The notes below the pieces were generated by a model. The model made no database searches, was not told the origin of the DNA, and worked only from the letters and a program-made list of their open reading frames with translations. Positions 49,786 through 60,380 of a stretch of DNA of 64,000 nt are shown here, in pieces. Both the position numbers and the translations under genes were made by a program. Each line of letters begins with the position of its first letter. Within the stretch, counting starts at the first letter, position 1. Source of the stretch: Martensiomyces pterosporus (Eukaryota; Kickxellomycota; Kickxellomycetes; Kickxellales; Kickxellaceae); the NCBI GenBank assembly GCA_025201845.1, contig MU603935.1:8481-72480 (forward strand), read 5' to 3'.

Positions 49786-52156
49786 ATGAGTAGCGCACTT
49801 GCTGGAGTGGCAAGACGCCCCATGCTTTGCTCAAGGCTGCTGTCCAGAACAGCCGGTGTCTCGCGCAGCATTGCCGCGTCCTCCCAGGCCACCCGCCACC
49901 TCTCCTCGCACCTCCGCCTGTCGCCCAGGGTGGACGAGGCCCTGAAGAACGGCGAGCCCGTGGTTGCCCTCGAGTCGACCATCATCAGCCACGGCATGCC
50001 GTACCCGCAGAACGTCGAGACGGCGCAGCAGGTCGAGCAGATCGTCGAGAGCCAGGGATCGGTGCCCGCAACAGTCGCCTTGATCGACGGCAAGATCCAC
50101 GTCGGCCTGACTCAGGACGAGCTTGTTCGGCTGGGCAAAAGCGGCAAGTCGGTGGCCAAGACGTCGCGCCGCGACATGGCCTATGTGCTCAGCCAGCGCG
50201 TGCTGGGCGCCACCACCGTATCGGCTACCATGATTGCGGCGCACATGGCCGGCATCCCGATCTTCGCTACGGGCGGGATCGGCGGCGTGCACAGGGGCGC
50301 CGAGTCAACCATGGATGTCAGCGCGGACCTGACGGAGCTGGGACGGACGCCTGTCACGGTTGTCTGCGCCGGAGCCAAGTCGATTCTGGATCTGCCCAAG
50401 ACGCTGGAGTATCTCGAGACACAGGGCGTGCCCGTTGTGGCGTATGGCGAAAGCAGGGAGTTCCCGGCGTTCTTTAGTCCGAGGAGCGGGCTGACGGCGC
50501 CATGGAACCTGCAGACGCCCGAGCAGGTGGCTGCAATGATGAAGACCAACCTGGAGCTGGGGCTGCAGACAGGGCAGGTCGTTGCGGTGCCCATCCCGGG
50601 AGAGTACGCGAAGTGTAGCGAGGAGATCGAGCGGGCCATTGAGGTGGCTGTGCGCGAGTCCGACGAGCAGGGCATCAAGGGCAAGGAGAGCACGCCGTTC
50701 CTGCTCAAGAGGGTCGTGGAGCTCACCGGTGGCGCCTCGCTGACCGCCAATATTGCGCTGGTCAAGAACAACGCCAGGATTGGAAGTCAGATCGCCAGGT
50801 CCTTGGCCACCATGGTTAGTAGAGACCACTGAGAGTTTAGTCGTTGCACTCCAATACAAACAAGCCAGCGCTTCCCCAGCCTCTGCTAAATAGCTTGCAC
50901 ACTCGCCACAGCGAATCAATAGCAAAGGAGATCGCACTCCACATCGGCAAGGCAGACAGCCAGGAAGCGGTTTGCTGGCACGCACGGAAGCCGCCCTCTG
51001 CTCGTCGTTGGAGGCTCGGCCATCGACGTCATGTCGCGCATCGACTCTGCCGTGGAATCCGCAGCGCTTACAGCGACCTCTTATCCGGGCGTGGTGCAGA
51101 CGTCTGTCGGCGGAGTTGGCCAGAACATCGCGCGCGCGGCGCATTTCCTGGGCGCTGACACCGTATTCATATCAGCCATCGGCCACGACGCCTACGGAGC
51201 CACAGTCAAGTCGGCACTGGAGGAGATCGGCATGGACACGCAGTTTCTCCAGTACCCACCACGACGCCTACGGAGCCACAGTCAAGTCGGCACTGGAGGA
51301 GATCGGCATGGACACGCAGTTTCTCCAGTACCCAGGCAGCAACGCCCGCACCGCGGTGTACAACGCCATCCACAGCCCCGACGGCGACCTGATGTATGCC
51401 GTCGCTGACATGGAAATCAACGGCATGCTTTCTTCGCAGCAGATCCAGGACGCATTCAAGAAACTGAACCCGGGTGTCGTGGGGCTGGATGGCAACATCT
51501 CCACGCTGGCAGTGGCGAGCGCCGTAGTGTCTTCGCAGGCCTGCAATGCGTGCGTGGTCTTTGAGCCCACGTCGGTCCCAAAGTGCACCCGCGTGCTGAA
51601 TGCCCTTTCGTTCATCAAACGGTCGGGAACAATCGACAGCGTTTCGGGCATCGTCCACATCATCACGCCCAACCACCTGGAGCTCGAGCAGATGGCGCGG
51701 GTTGCGCTTGATCTCGCCCTAGTCGAGAGCGCACCGCTGGCCCCCACCGTCAATGAAATCGCAGAGAGCCACTACACACTGAGCCCAGCCGTCATCAGAG
51801 ACGCATTGACACTGTTCCCCTTGTTCCCGATCCAGGTCATCAAGCTCGGAGAGAAGGGCGCTGCCGTGGTAAGCCCCTCGCCTGCTAACCCGGCCAAGCC
51901 GCTGATCAGGCACATCCGCCCGCTGAAGCCCAGCTTGGTGATCAACAGCAATGGCGCTGGCGACAGCCTTGTGGGTGCGGTTTTGGCTTCGCTGGCCACT
52001 GTGAAGCCAGAGCTTGCTTTGGGCAGGCCGCCGGCTCTTAGCCCAGAGGACCTGGATCGCATTGTTCTGCGTGCGCAGAAGGCGTCCATTCTGTCTCTGG
52101 AGTTGCCGCTGGCCATCAGCGACAAGCTCGACCCCAAGCTCATCCAGGAGGACTGA
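49786..52156 (+). CDS. Bifunctional pseudouridine-5'-phosphate glycosidase / PfkB-type pseudouridine kinase, kinase half frameshifted
   Basis: The first exon (49786-50814) encodes an Arg/Ser-rich, presequence-like start and a full PsuG/IndA-type glycosidase: ALESTIISHGMPYPQN, then FATGGIGGVHRGAESTMD and KNNARIGSQIA. Donor GTTAGT and acceptor CAATAG (50815-50922) are the best in-frame intron. The second part is a PfkB kinase with LLVVGGSAIDV and SVGGVGQNIARAA, and near the end GAGDSLVGAVLA, the catalytic-Asp motif. Fused glycosidase-kinase proteins are known in fungi and degrade pseudouridine to uracil and ribose 5-phosphate. A perfect 76-bp tandem duplication at 51183-51334 changes frame, so the conceptual kinase stops at 51408 while the remainder continues in the next frame to 52156. 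Either the gene is disrupted or the assembly carries an error. Confidence 0.85.
51183..51334 (+). repeat. Exact 76-bp tandem duplication inside the kinase domain
   Basis: Copy 1 (51183-51258) and copy 2 (51259-51334) are identical base for base and both begin CCACGACGCC and end CAGTACCCA. As 76 is not a multiple of three, the second copy is read in a new frame. One copy alone would join HDAYGATVKSALEEIG directly to the PGSNARTAVY that follows. Confidence 0.97.
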
Positions 52157-52357
52157 TCCCTGTCGACACGGCATGGGCATGGCCCTCAAAGTCACACAGC
52201 GTTTTGTTTGAAGGGGGGGGGGTTCTTAAGAATATAGAAGTGAAATAGTCGTCGAGAAATGGTATGAAAACGCAAGCATCAGGATTCCGCTGCTTCATTT
52301 TTGAGTTGGTCTGGCTGTCCCGCTGCACAAGAGACAAGCAAGGAGCTCGTTCCTCCC

Positions 52358-53251
52358 TTACATGGGCTTGAGGATGCCCTCAAAGGTGTCCAAGGCTTTG
52401 CGGTCGATGATAAGATAGTCATGGCGCAGGATCTCGTACACCTCGGCATCCGTCGAGTTCATGATGGTGACGCCGGGGATATTGCGGCTAGCCAGCTGCA
52501 AGTTTTCCAGCTCCTCCCCACTTCCCTCGCCCATGTACGGCAGCATCATGATGCTAGGCGACATTCCAGTAGACGTCAGGGGCGCCCACCCATTGACCTG
52601 CAGCATGCGCGTGAGGTCGCGGGTCTTGTGCGACTCGATCTCCATGTTGTCCACAATAACCAGCTGGTCCTGTGCATACTTGGCCGACAGCACCGAGCGC
52701 AGACCCATCAGCCACACCTTCCTCTGGATCTGGGTCTCATGGCTACGTGGCACCGGCCCATGGGCCTTGGCTCCTCCGACAAACTGCGGCGCTCTACGCG
52801 TACCGTGTCTGGCCATGCCCAGGCCCTTCTGCGGCGAGACCTTGCGGGTGGATCCGCGGACCTCGCTCCGCGTGCGCGAGTTGTGTGTGCCTTGGCGCTT
52901 CATGTTCCGCTCGTATGTCACCACGCGGTGGATGATATCCGTGCGGATCGGCGCAGCAAAGACGCTGCGCTGCACATCAAGGATCTCCAAGGGAGTGTGC
53001 GTCTCAAAGTCAAGCATCCATGCCTCAATGGTCTCGGCGAAGGGGTTGATCGCGCGCACGGGTTGGGCTGGCGGCCAGTTAAGGGGCGCAGCCTCGCCGG
53101 CTGACGGTGCCACCTTGCGGTTCGACCCTATGGGCCGGAGCACAGAGGGCGCGTCTGTGGCAAACGCACGTGCAAGGTGCTGGGTTGCCCTTGGTGCTGC
53201 AAAGGCCTGCCGGAGAGTAGGCAGGATTCTGCTCAATTGCCTGGCCTGCAT
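52358..53251 (-). CDS. Mitochondrial large-subunit ribosomal protein uL4m
   Basis: Single exon, 297 residues. ATG 53251 is used; two codons further upstream the frame has only a TTG. The first ~32 residues are rich in Arg, Ala and Gln with no acids, a mitochondrial presequence. The uL4 core runs from about residue 90: PLEILDVQRSVFAAPIRTDI, then TRSEVRGSTRKVSPQKGLGMARHG with the conserved basic loop, and AHGPVPRS. It corresponds to yeast YmL6 (Mrpl4/Yml6) and bacterial L4. The gene converges with the pseudouridine gene (202 bases apart). Confidence 0.93.
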   Translation of the reverse strand: MQARQLSRILPTLRQAFAAPRATQHLARAFATDAPSVLRPIGSNRKVAPSAGEAAPLNWPPAQPVRAINPFAETIEAWMLDFETHTPLEILDVQRSVFAAPIRTDIIHRVVTYERNMKRQGTHNSRTRSEVRGSTRKVSPQKGLGMARHGTRRAPQFVGGAKAHGPVPRSHETQIQRKVWLMGLRSVLSAKYAQDQLVIVDNMEIESHKTRDLTRMLQVNGWAPLTSTGMSPSIMMLPYMGEGSGEELENLQLASRNIPGVTIMNSTDAEVYEILRHDYLIIDRKALDTFEGILKPM

Positions 53252-53641
53252 TATCAAAACAAATCTGTATTTTGGAGGGTGGCAGCCCTGTTTTCTCTGT
53301 CTAATTCTTCCTCAGCGGAGAAACCACGGTCAATGCGATACGTCCTCTGGCTCGCCGCACCGAAATTGAACAGAAAGGAAATAAAGTATACCTCTGAATG
53401 CAGACAACAAAGGCTGGAAAGCGAAAAGCAGGTTGGCAAAAAGAATTTGTTCAGTTGGCTAATTTGGCCCACCCTTTCGAGCGATAACGCTGGCTGACCG
53501 AGCCGAGCCGGGCGACTTGCATAGAGAGCCGGCCAGTCCATATTTGATGGCTGTTGTACCGGCTCTCTATTCCGTGCGGCACTGTGGTGCCCAGATGCCA
53601 AAGTACAGCAACGCACGCAGCCGGGTGCATTTAGCAAATAG
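53252..53641. other. Intergenic between the uL4m start and the SWD1 stop
   Basis: 390 bases holding the promoter of uL4m and the 3' flank of SWD1, both on the minus strand. No gene or repeat is recognised. Confidence 0.45.
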
Positions 53642-55145
53642 CTACGATTCTTCGATGGCGTGGCCTTCTTGTGGTTCCTTGTCTTCAGTCAGCACCGACA
53701 CGAGCGAATCGGTTGTTGGAGGCGGCAGCGCCGACGCATCGCACGCGACATCCACAGGAAGCACAAATCCTTCGTCCTCGAGCTCCGAGTCCGAGTCGCT
53801 GAAAAACGGATCATTATCCGTGACATCCACGATTAACTCCGAGTCATCCACAATCTTGCTGCCAGCCATCCGCTTTTCGCGCAGAGTCCGCTCCTCGCCA
53901 CAGTCAACAACAGTCCCGTCTTTCGTAGTGACCGTGCGGTCAAACTCGTCCTCGGGCTCCATGTAATCGATGTTCTCTTCCAGCTCGCGGAACCCCGGCG
54001 CAAACGCATTCCAGTTCTGCTGTGGCACACGCGTCCACAAGTAGATGATCCCAAACGTCGATACCGACGCGTATACGGGCCGGAGAGGGTGTACGGCACA
54101 GTCCTCTAGTAGTTCGTTGGGACCCGTCAGCATCTTGACCAGGCTGCCTGTGAATTTGTCCCAGATGTAGATGTTGTGCTCCGCCTTGTGCTCGATTCCG
54201 GACACAATGTAGTCGCCGCTCGAGCTGAACACGGCTTGGATCCAGTGCACGCGGTTGACGATATCCTGGATTTTCGTCACCACCGCTATCGACGGCACAC
54301 CATCGTCGGGTGTGGGTTTCTGGGGGTTCGCGGGCAGGGACACTTGGCATACGCGCAAGATGCGGTCAGTCGAGTTTGTGACTATCTCCGACCCACGCGG
54401 GTTCTGCGCAATGGTGTTGACCGCACTCGAAGACAGCTTGACAGAACAGGCCACCGTGAGCGTGGACACATGCACCGCATGCACCTGGCCCTTTGATGTG
54501 CCAAAGAATGCAAACACCCCCTTCTTGCCAAAGCAGCAGCAGGTGCTCGCCGCTGCCTTTGTCTTCAGGTCAGCAGTCTCGGCAACGATCCTTATAGGCG
54601 CAACAGTCGGACTGCCCTCGCCAACAGTGACGATGCAGGGTGCTTCACGCGAGGGACACACAATGAACTGTGAGGCGTTGCGTGGATGCACGCGGGCGCA
54701 GTTGATTGCAGAACCGAATTCCACCTTTGCGTGGACCGACCCATCTTGCAAGTCCCACAGGATGCACAGGCCCATTTCATCGACTGTCAGGATGTACCGG
54801 CTGTTCCGCGACCAGCTGACGCCCGTTAGCGAGACCTCGCTGTGGTTGAGCTTGCGCACCACGTTCAACGCGTCCATGTCCCAGATGTAGCACTTGCCGT
54901 CGGAGCGGGCAGTCGCTAGCAGGGACCCGTGGTGGGAGAAGGCGCACTTGGTGGCGTATTCATCGTCCAAGCATGCCTCGATTGCCTCGGGATACTCTGG
55001 CTCAAACGGATCTACCGTGTTAACAGACACGAAGCACTGCGAGAGCACCCGAGGTCAGTAGAGTGCTATTCATCGAAGGAATGCACGGCTTGCCAGAGCG
55101 AGAGCAGCGTGAGCTGTGACACGAACCTAGTAGCTTCCTGTTCAT
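53642..55145 (-). CDS. SWD1: COMPASS histone H3K4 methyltransferase subunit Swd1 (RBBP5 homologue)
   Basis: A 19-base first exon (55127-55145) and a large second exon (53642-55011) join to 462 residues starting MNRKLLDPFEPEYPEAIEA, close to the family start MNLELL...YPE. The donor is GTTCGT and the acceptor ACGGTAG. WD40 repeats fill residues about 20-330: ATARSDGKCYIWDMD, SRNSRYILTVDEMGLCILWDL, and VSGIEHKAEHNIYIWDKFTGS. The RBBP5-specific segment NWNAFAPGFRELEENIDY follows, then an acidic, probably disordered tail. With Set1, Ash2 and Swd3 the protein forms the nuclear H3K4 methylation complex. The microexon rests on family match and phase and should be treated as likely, not certain. Confidence 0.92.
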
Positions 55146-55394
55146 GCTTTGGAGCAGAGGGAAGGCAAATGCAAACAAAACGCGTGTGTATGTACAAGGC
55201 GAGGATAAAGGTGCTTGATCCTCGGCTGCCCGCCCAAGCCTCCCACTGCTGAGGCTTTAAGGTCTGGAGCTCCCGGTTTTGGCGATGGTGGGATTTTCCA
55301 CGCGCAGAGGCTTCTAGGGCTTGGAGCGCGCGCTCAGGCTGGCTCTTTCTTTGCTCTGCTTCACGCTTCACGCCTTGCTTACTGTGTTTTCTCT

Positions 55395-56267
55395 ATGCTC
55401 AGCATGTCGCAGGACGGAGAAAGCGCGGCCAATGCGGAAACCACAGCCTCAGTAGACCGCGCAGCGACTGACCTGGTCCGCTACGCACTGGCCTGCCATG
55501 CGTCGGGAAAGTCCATAAAGCGCGAGGGCATCCGCGAGCATGTAATGAGCGGGATAAATCCACGCTCAATGAAGCAGGTAATGGACCGCGCCAACAGCCT
55601 CCTAGAGCTCCACTTCGGCCTGACGATGGCACCCCTCCCGCTCCACGAAAAAACGCTCCTGGGTGGCGAGGCACAGCACACGGACCAGCCACACAGCGCC
55701 AGCAGCACTCGGGCAAGCAACAAGTGGGTGCTGCAAAGCAAGCTGCCCGACACGAGTCGCCAAAGGCTGGAGCTTGAGCAGAGTAGCGATGAGGCGGCCA
55801 TCCTGGGGTTTGCAGCAGCCGTGCTGAGCCTGATATTTGTAAATAACATGAGCATGTCGGTGGATCAGCTCGTCCTCTACGTGAGGAAGCTAGGGCCACC
55901 CGAGTGTGTGCTCCTGCCAAATGAGGCGAGAATAGGGATAGCGGCCTACGCAACGGATGCACAGATGGAGTCGGCCGCGCTGGAGGCTATCAGCTACTTG
56001 GCCAAGCGCGGGTACTTGGACAAGGTCACGTCGGCCGCGAGTGGAGCGCAGGCTCATGGCGAGACACAGGCGACACAGGCAGCCAGTGCGGGTGACTCAG
56101 ACGCGGGAGTGGAGTATACCTGGGGTCCGCAGGCAAAGGTCGAGTTCCAGCCCATCGATATGGCCCGGTTTATTGCGGCCACGACGGGCCAGGAGTGCAC
56201 TGCAGAGTTTATAAAGACGGTCGGGAGGGCATATGGCAGGGACATTGCTGGTGCTGCATCTAGCTAG
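55395..56267 (+). CDS. NSE3: Smc5/6 complex subunit Nse3 (MAGE homology domain)
   Basis: Single exon. ATG 55395 (MLSMSQDG) gives 290 residues; the in-frame ATG at 55404 is equally possible. The MAGE homology domain spans about residues 25-260: SMKQVMDRANSLLELHFGL of the first winged helix, WVLQSKLPD, and AAILGFAAAVLSLIFVNN with LVLYVRKLG in the second winged helix, ending VEYTWGPQAKVEF. With the Nse1 RING protein and the Nse4 kleisin, Nse3 forms the DNA-binding NSE1-3-4 subcomplex of Smc5/6 in DNA repair. Length fits fungal Nse3 (about 300). The stop is 103 bases from the convergent VPS54 stop. Confidence 0.9.
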   Translation: MLSMSQDGESAANAETTASVDRAATDLVRYALACHASGKSIKREGIREHVMSGINPRSMKQVMDRANSLLELHFGLTMAPLPLHEKTLLGGEAQHTDQPHSASSTRASNKWVLQSKLPDTSRQRLELEQSSDEAAILGFAAAVLSLIFVNNMSMSVDQLVLYVRKLGPPECVLLPNEARIGIAAYATDAQMESAALEAISYLAKRGYLDKVTSAASGAQAHGETQATQAASAGDSDAGVEYTWGPQAKVEFQPIDMARFIAATTGQECTAEFIKTVGRAYGRDIAGAASS

Positions 56268-56369
56268 ACCTTGTTTTGTATAAACCATTTTGTATCAGCC
56301 AAACATCCTGATGTGCAGCGCTCCAACCGAGCAAAGAAAGCGAGTAGGGCGTGTTCTACTGAAGCGTAT

Positions 56370-59300
56370 TTACTGCTCGGGTTGTGGAGAGGCGGCAGCC
56401 GTGGTCCTGTCGCCCTCGCTCTTGGTGTCTTGTCTTTCTTGTGCGGGTGCCGGCGACAGCGAGGGACTCGGGGAGACAGATGCAGGGCCGCTGTTGCCCG
56501 GCTCTACTGCATTGCTGCCGCCAACAACCGAGCTGCTTGCCGGCACAGGGGACGTAGGGTGCTGGTACGGCTTGACGAGGTCGATGTTGTTAACAACGAC
56601 CTCCAGCTCCCAGTCAACCGGCAGCGACGAGTCCAGGGCCCGCAGCCTCCTGAGCAAGTACTGCGAGTTGAGCATCAGCTGCCGCTTCCCCTCTCCGCTG
56701 GTAATGCGCAGGCGGCGGTACTGCGCAGTAAGCTTGGCCTCATACATCTTGAAGATCTGCGCGAACACCGAGCGCAGCGTCGACGGGGGCAAATACCGCT
56801 TCAACACCTTGTGCAGCTTCCTTACCTCCTTGACCATCGCATCCATAGCGGGCACGGGCGGTTGCGCCGAGTGGTCCAGCTCGTCCCACTTGGTTGCATT
56901 GAGCATGCGACAGTGGTAGTCAGCGCGGTCGGTCATTATGGACACCAGCTTGCGGTGCAGCTCCTGCTGGTGGTTGCCAAAATCGCTTACGGTACGGTCC
57001 AGCTGGCTCAGCAGCACCTCTTGGCTGGGCGACATCACATGGCGCAGGCACTCTTTCACATAGGGCAAAAGCTCCATGCACAAGGAGAGCGATTCGGACG
57101 CAAGGGCTATGTGCTTGGCCGAGATGTTTTTGAGTCCGGCCGAGCGCATGGCTCCGGCGCCCAGAACCACCTGGCATGTGCGCGAGTTGAACGACTTGAA
57201 CACCTCGACGAGACGCTGCAGGACGTCGGTGACGAGCATCGGGATGTTGACTGCACACTGCAGGTACTCGACCACGCTCTTGACCAGGACCAGGCTGCAT
57301 CCGACCACATGGAATGCCTCGTCGCCAATATGCATAAGCCCAATACCTGCCGTGTCGACCGACCTGATCGACGCAGCGTCAGAGTCCATCTTTGGCGCCA
57401 AGAGCATGTGGCTAGGCGGCAGACCTTCGACGCTCTTTGTAGATGCGGGCGAGTCGGGTTGTGAGACTGTGGGCGTCCTTAGTGAAGACACCGGTTGCTT
57501 CGTCGACATGCTGCCCGACCGCTGGTGGCTCTGGCTCTGGCTCTGCTGCTGGCTCAGTGCCAGCGGGCTGTTAGCAAATGGTGCGCCCGCCACAGTGCCT
57601 GGCGCAGCAGTCGGCGTGTTTGTCCCCGACGCGAGAACAAGCGGACTCGTAGCCCCGCCAATACCAGCACCGGCCTCGTCGCCAGACACCGTGGCAGCAT
57701 CGACCACCTGGTTGACCAGGTTCTGGAAGTCAATAGGCACCTCAGCCTGCACCCACTGCTCGTTCTCGATCAGGATCTGGATCTGGCGGGATTTCTCCGT
57801 ATGGAAGTTGCTCAAAAAGGCCTTGGCCTGCGCCGTCAGCGTGCCACGCAAGCCAAAGCACATCTTGCCGCCAAGCTCCTCGTACTTTGAGATGAACTGC
57901 CATATGGACGCATACAGCGAGTAAAACCCGGCCAGACTCAGGCGCGCATTCTGCTCCGATCTGTGGTTGAGCAGCTTTGCACACCGCACATGCGCAACGT
58001 CCATGAAGGCATCAAATGCTTCGTTGAGCGACCGCAGGACATCTGATTTGGCCGAATCGTAGCACTTTGACAGGGGTGGCGATTCGCCTGCCACCTGAGA
58101 AACATCGGCGCGGCTGCCCTTGCTCTGGGGTGAGGGGATGTGCGTGTATCCTGGGTGCTTGAGAGTGCTCTGAACGGGTGTGGCTGCTGAGCTGGATTCG
58201 GTGTCGGATTCCTGGATGGGCCTGTTCTCCTCAAGCACCTCGAGGATGGCACGGCGGACCATGCTGATATGGCTGATAACAAGCAGCAGGACCTCCTGCT
58301 GCTGACGAAGCAACGCTCTAAACTGGTCGAACGTCAGGCCGCGCACAGCCGCACCCAGGGCCCGCTGCTGCGTGGCATCGTTGAACATCGCGTGCCCCTG
58401 GCTGCGCGGAAACCCACTTGGGTACAAATTCTCGATGAGCCCCGCCGTTTCGGCCATCAGATTGTCGCGATACATCTTCAACGCGCCGCCAAGGCCGCCC
58501 GTTCGCACTAGCCCGCAAATGAATGGCGTCAGCTGCATCGACAGGTTGACCTGGTAAATGTCCACCTGGCTGCGACTCAGCAGCCCATCCGACGAATTCG
58601 ACAGGCCGTCGTCGACGAACTCTCGCATATCGCGCAGAACAATGGCTGCGAGCTCTTGTTCGGCGTACGATGCCACGGAGCGCAAAGACTTGAGCATGCG
58701 CGCATTAAGCAGCTTGAACGCCTTTGTGTCAGCAACACTCGTTTCATGCACCTTCCTTTGCCGGCCACCCACATGCCGGGACCTTGACTTGCGCGACCTC
58801 TGCTGGGCATTGCCAACCATCTCCTGCGCCTCGACGATGAGATTGAGTGCTCCAATGCAGTCACCGGAACTGACAAGCTCGTTGATCGTCGGCTGGATAT
58901 GCTTAAAGTTGCTCAGCAAATCGACGTCATTCAGCACAACCGACAGGCTATCTCGCCTCCGGCGCAGGCGAATCAGCTCGAGGCCAGGAGAACACTGCGC
59001 ATGGGCCGTCTTTCTGAGGTCGTTCCTCAGGACGTGTATCTTTTCAATGCACCGATCCGTTTCTGCATGCAGCTCCTCGAGCGTGGACAGCGCGGCAAAA
59101 AACGACGGTGACCTGCGCGAGATCTCTCGAGTCAAATACGCCTCCACCGTATCCATGTACCCGGACAGCGTCTCATGCATGTTGGCGCTAGTCTCCACCG
59201 ACCTCTCAGGAGAAAACAGCCCTGCCGTGGCAGTTTGCGGACCCAGAACCACCTGCGTGGCAATGTCGAACATTGCCGGATCGCGGAGGTCGAATTTCTC

Positions 59301-60020
59301 CTCAAAGAATATAGTAGGAATGTCCTCGATCCCCAGCAAGCTATTGGCCTTGCCTGTAGTAGACACATCGCCACCGCCGTACTCGCTCATCGACTCCAGC
59401 CCAAACTCGCTTCTAGTCCCGTCAAGCGCCTTCAGTCGCTCGGCCATTGTCGTCGAGTCCATCGAGTACGTGTGACTGGCTGCCTCCAAAACCTTCTCCG
59501 CGTCCTCGACCGCTGCTTCGTATCGGTCCAGCTCGTCTGCGGCAATCTGGTACCCCGACTTGGTGTTGGCCTCATACTGCTCGAACAACGCAGCGACGCT
59601 TTCCAGGTACTCGTCAAAGTCGCTGCGTTTTATACGCGGGTAGTGGGTGCGCGGCACCGTAGGTAGTTCGTTGCGGTGAATGCGCGTGGGCGCCTTGTTT
59701 GGGTGGTTTGTGAGCACGGCTATGGCGTTGAGCCCGGCGGCTAACACGCTTTGTTTTGTGGGCTCTGCTGGCGGCGTACTGCTGCTTGGGCCTGGCGCTT
59801 GTCCTGCAGCTGGGGGCTCTGGCGATTTCCGTATGGCAGTGGTGCTGCTTCCGCCAGAGGGAATCCGCTTCATAGCGGTGGTTGCTCCAGAGCGCGCAGG
59901 GGGTTGTCCGTAAAGGCTGCCTGGCAGGGGCTGGGCGCGCCGCTGGAAGTACGACGACCCGCCAGAGGACCGCGCATCGGGGCCATTGCGAATAATGCCT
60001 ATCCCCGAATGTCTCTTCAT
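56370..60020 (-). CDS. VPS54: GARP complex subunit Vps54
   Basis: Single exon, 1216 residues from ATG 60020 (MKRHSGIGIIRNG). The frame is open 240 codons further upstream, but that part overlaps the HIS2 promoter and coding region antisense and has no resemblance. Residues 1-115 are Ser/Pro-rich. A coiled-coil tether region with IEDIPTIFFEEKFDLRDPAMF, the Vps54 signature, lies around 215-240, followed by helical-rod domains. The C-terminal domain (about 880-1130) contains VEYLQCAVNIPMLVTDVLQRLVEVFKSFNSRTCQVVLGAGAMRSAGLKNISAKH, shown here only to mark the conserved block that begins after residue 860. GARP tethers endosome-derived vesicles at the trans-Golgi. Low-complexity inserts (Gln/Ser, near 800) make the protein longer than yeast Vps54 (889). 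Confidence 0.94.
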   Translation of the reverse strand: MKRHSGIGIIRNGPDARSSGGSSYFQRRAQPLPGSLYGQPPARSGATTAMKRIPSGGSSTTAIRKSPEPPAAGQAPGPSSSTPPAEPTKQSVLAAGLNAIAVLTNHPNKAPTRIHRNELPTVPRTHYPRIKRSDFDEYLESVAALFEQYEANTKSGYQIAADELDRYEAAVEDAEKVLEAASHTYSMDSTTMAERLKALDGTRSEFGLESMSEYGGGDVSTTGKANSLLGIEDIPTIFFEEKFDLRDPAMFDIATQVVLGPQTATAGLFSPERSVETSANMHETLSGYMDTVEAYLTREISRRSPSFFAALSTLEELHAETDRCIEKIHVLRNDLRKTAHAQCSPGLELIRLRRRRDSLSVVLNDVDLLSNFKHIQPTINELVSSGDCIGALNLIVEAQEMVGNAQQRSRKSRSRHVGGRQRKVHETSVADTKAFKLLNARMLKSLRSVASYAEQELAAIVLRDMREFVDDGLSNSSDGLLSRSQVDIYQVNLSMQLTPFICGLVRTGGLGGALKMYRDNLMAETAGLIENLYPSGFPRSQGHAMFNDATQQRALGAAVRGLTFDQFRALLRQQQEVLLLVISHISMVRRAILEVLEENRPIQESDTESSSAATPVQSTLKHPGYTHIPSPQSKGSRADVSQVAGESPPLSKCYDSAKSDVLRSLNEAFDAFMDVAHVRCAKLLNHRSEQNARLSLAGFYSLYASIWQFISKYEELGGKMCFGLRGTLTAQAKAFLSNFHTEKSRQIQILIENEQWVQAEVPIDFQNLVNQVVDAATVSGDEAGAGIGGATSPLVLASGTNTPTAAPGTVAGAPFANSPLALSQQQSQSQSHQRSGSMSTKQPVSSLRTPTVSQPDSPASTKSVEGLPPSHMLLAPKMDSDAASIRSVDTAGIGLMHIGDEAFHVVGCSLVLVKSVVEYLQCAVNIPMLVTDVLQRLVEVFKSFNSRTCQVVLGAGAMRSAGLKNISAKHIALASESLSLCMELLPYVKECLRHVMSPSQEVLLSQLDRTVSDFGNHQQELHRKLVSIMTDRADYHCRMLNATKWDELDHSAQPPVPAMDAMVKEVRKLHKVLKRYLPPSTLRSVFAQIFKMYEAKLTAQYRRLRITSGEGKRQLMLNSQYLLRRLRALDSSLPVDWELEVVVNNIDLVKPYQHPTSPVPASSSVVGGSNAVEPGNSGPASVSPSPSLSPAPAQERQDTKSEGDRTTAAASPQPEQ

Positions 60021-60380
60021 TAATGCCTCGTGCCAGTGAGTATCTAATTCCGCGCCTGGATAAATGAGGGGAAGTTGCAAGTAAATACAGATGCGGGCTG
60101 GAGCAATTTGGACGATGCAAAGGAGAGGAGGGCGGAGGCGGACTTTCTGCACACGCAGACGAGCGACTGGCATCTGCTGCTCGTAGCATGTGTGCATTTT
60201 TGTTGGCTTGCGTTTTTGCTCACGCGAGAACAGGCGGTTGGCCTCAAAGATGACGCATATAACCCTCATCAAGACTGGGTTTCCAGGACCACCATGCCGA
60301 AGCCAGCTCCCTGCTCTTCTCTTCGCCTTTTTGTTCAGCGTAGAATCGCATACTCTGCAAACACCTCCCTTCTTTTTGTG
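60021..60380. promoter_or_regulatory. Divergent promoter between VPS54 and HIS2
   Basis: 360 bases between head-to-head starts. A TGACGCA at 60251-60257, close to but not identical with the Gcn4 site TGACTCA, lies about 125 bases before the HIS2 ATG. Open frames on both strands here are unsupported extensions of the flanking genes. Confidence 0.4.
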
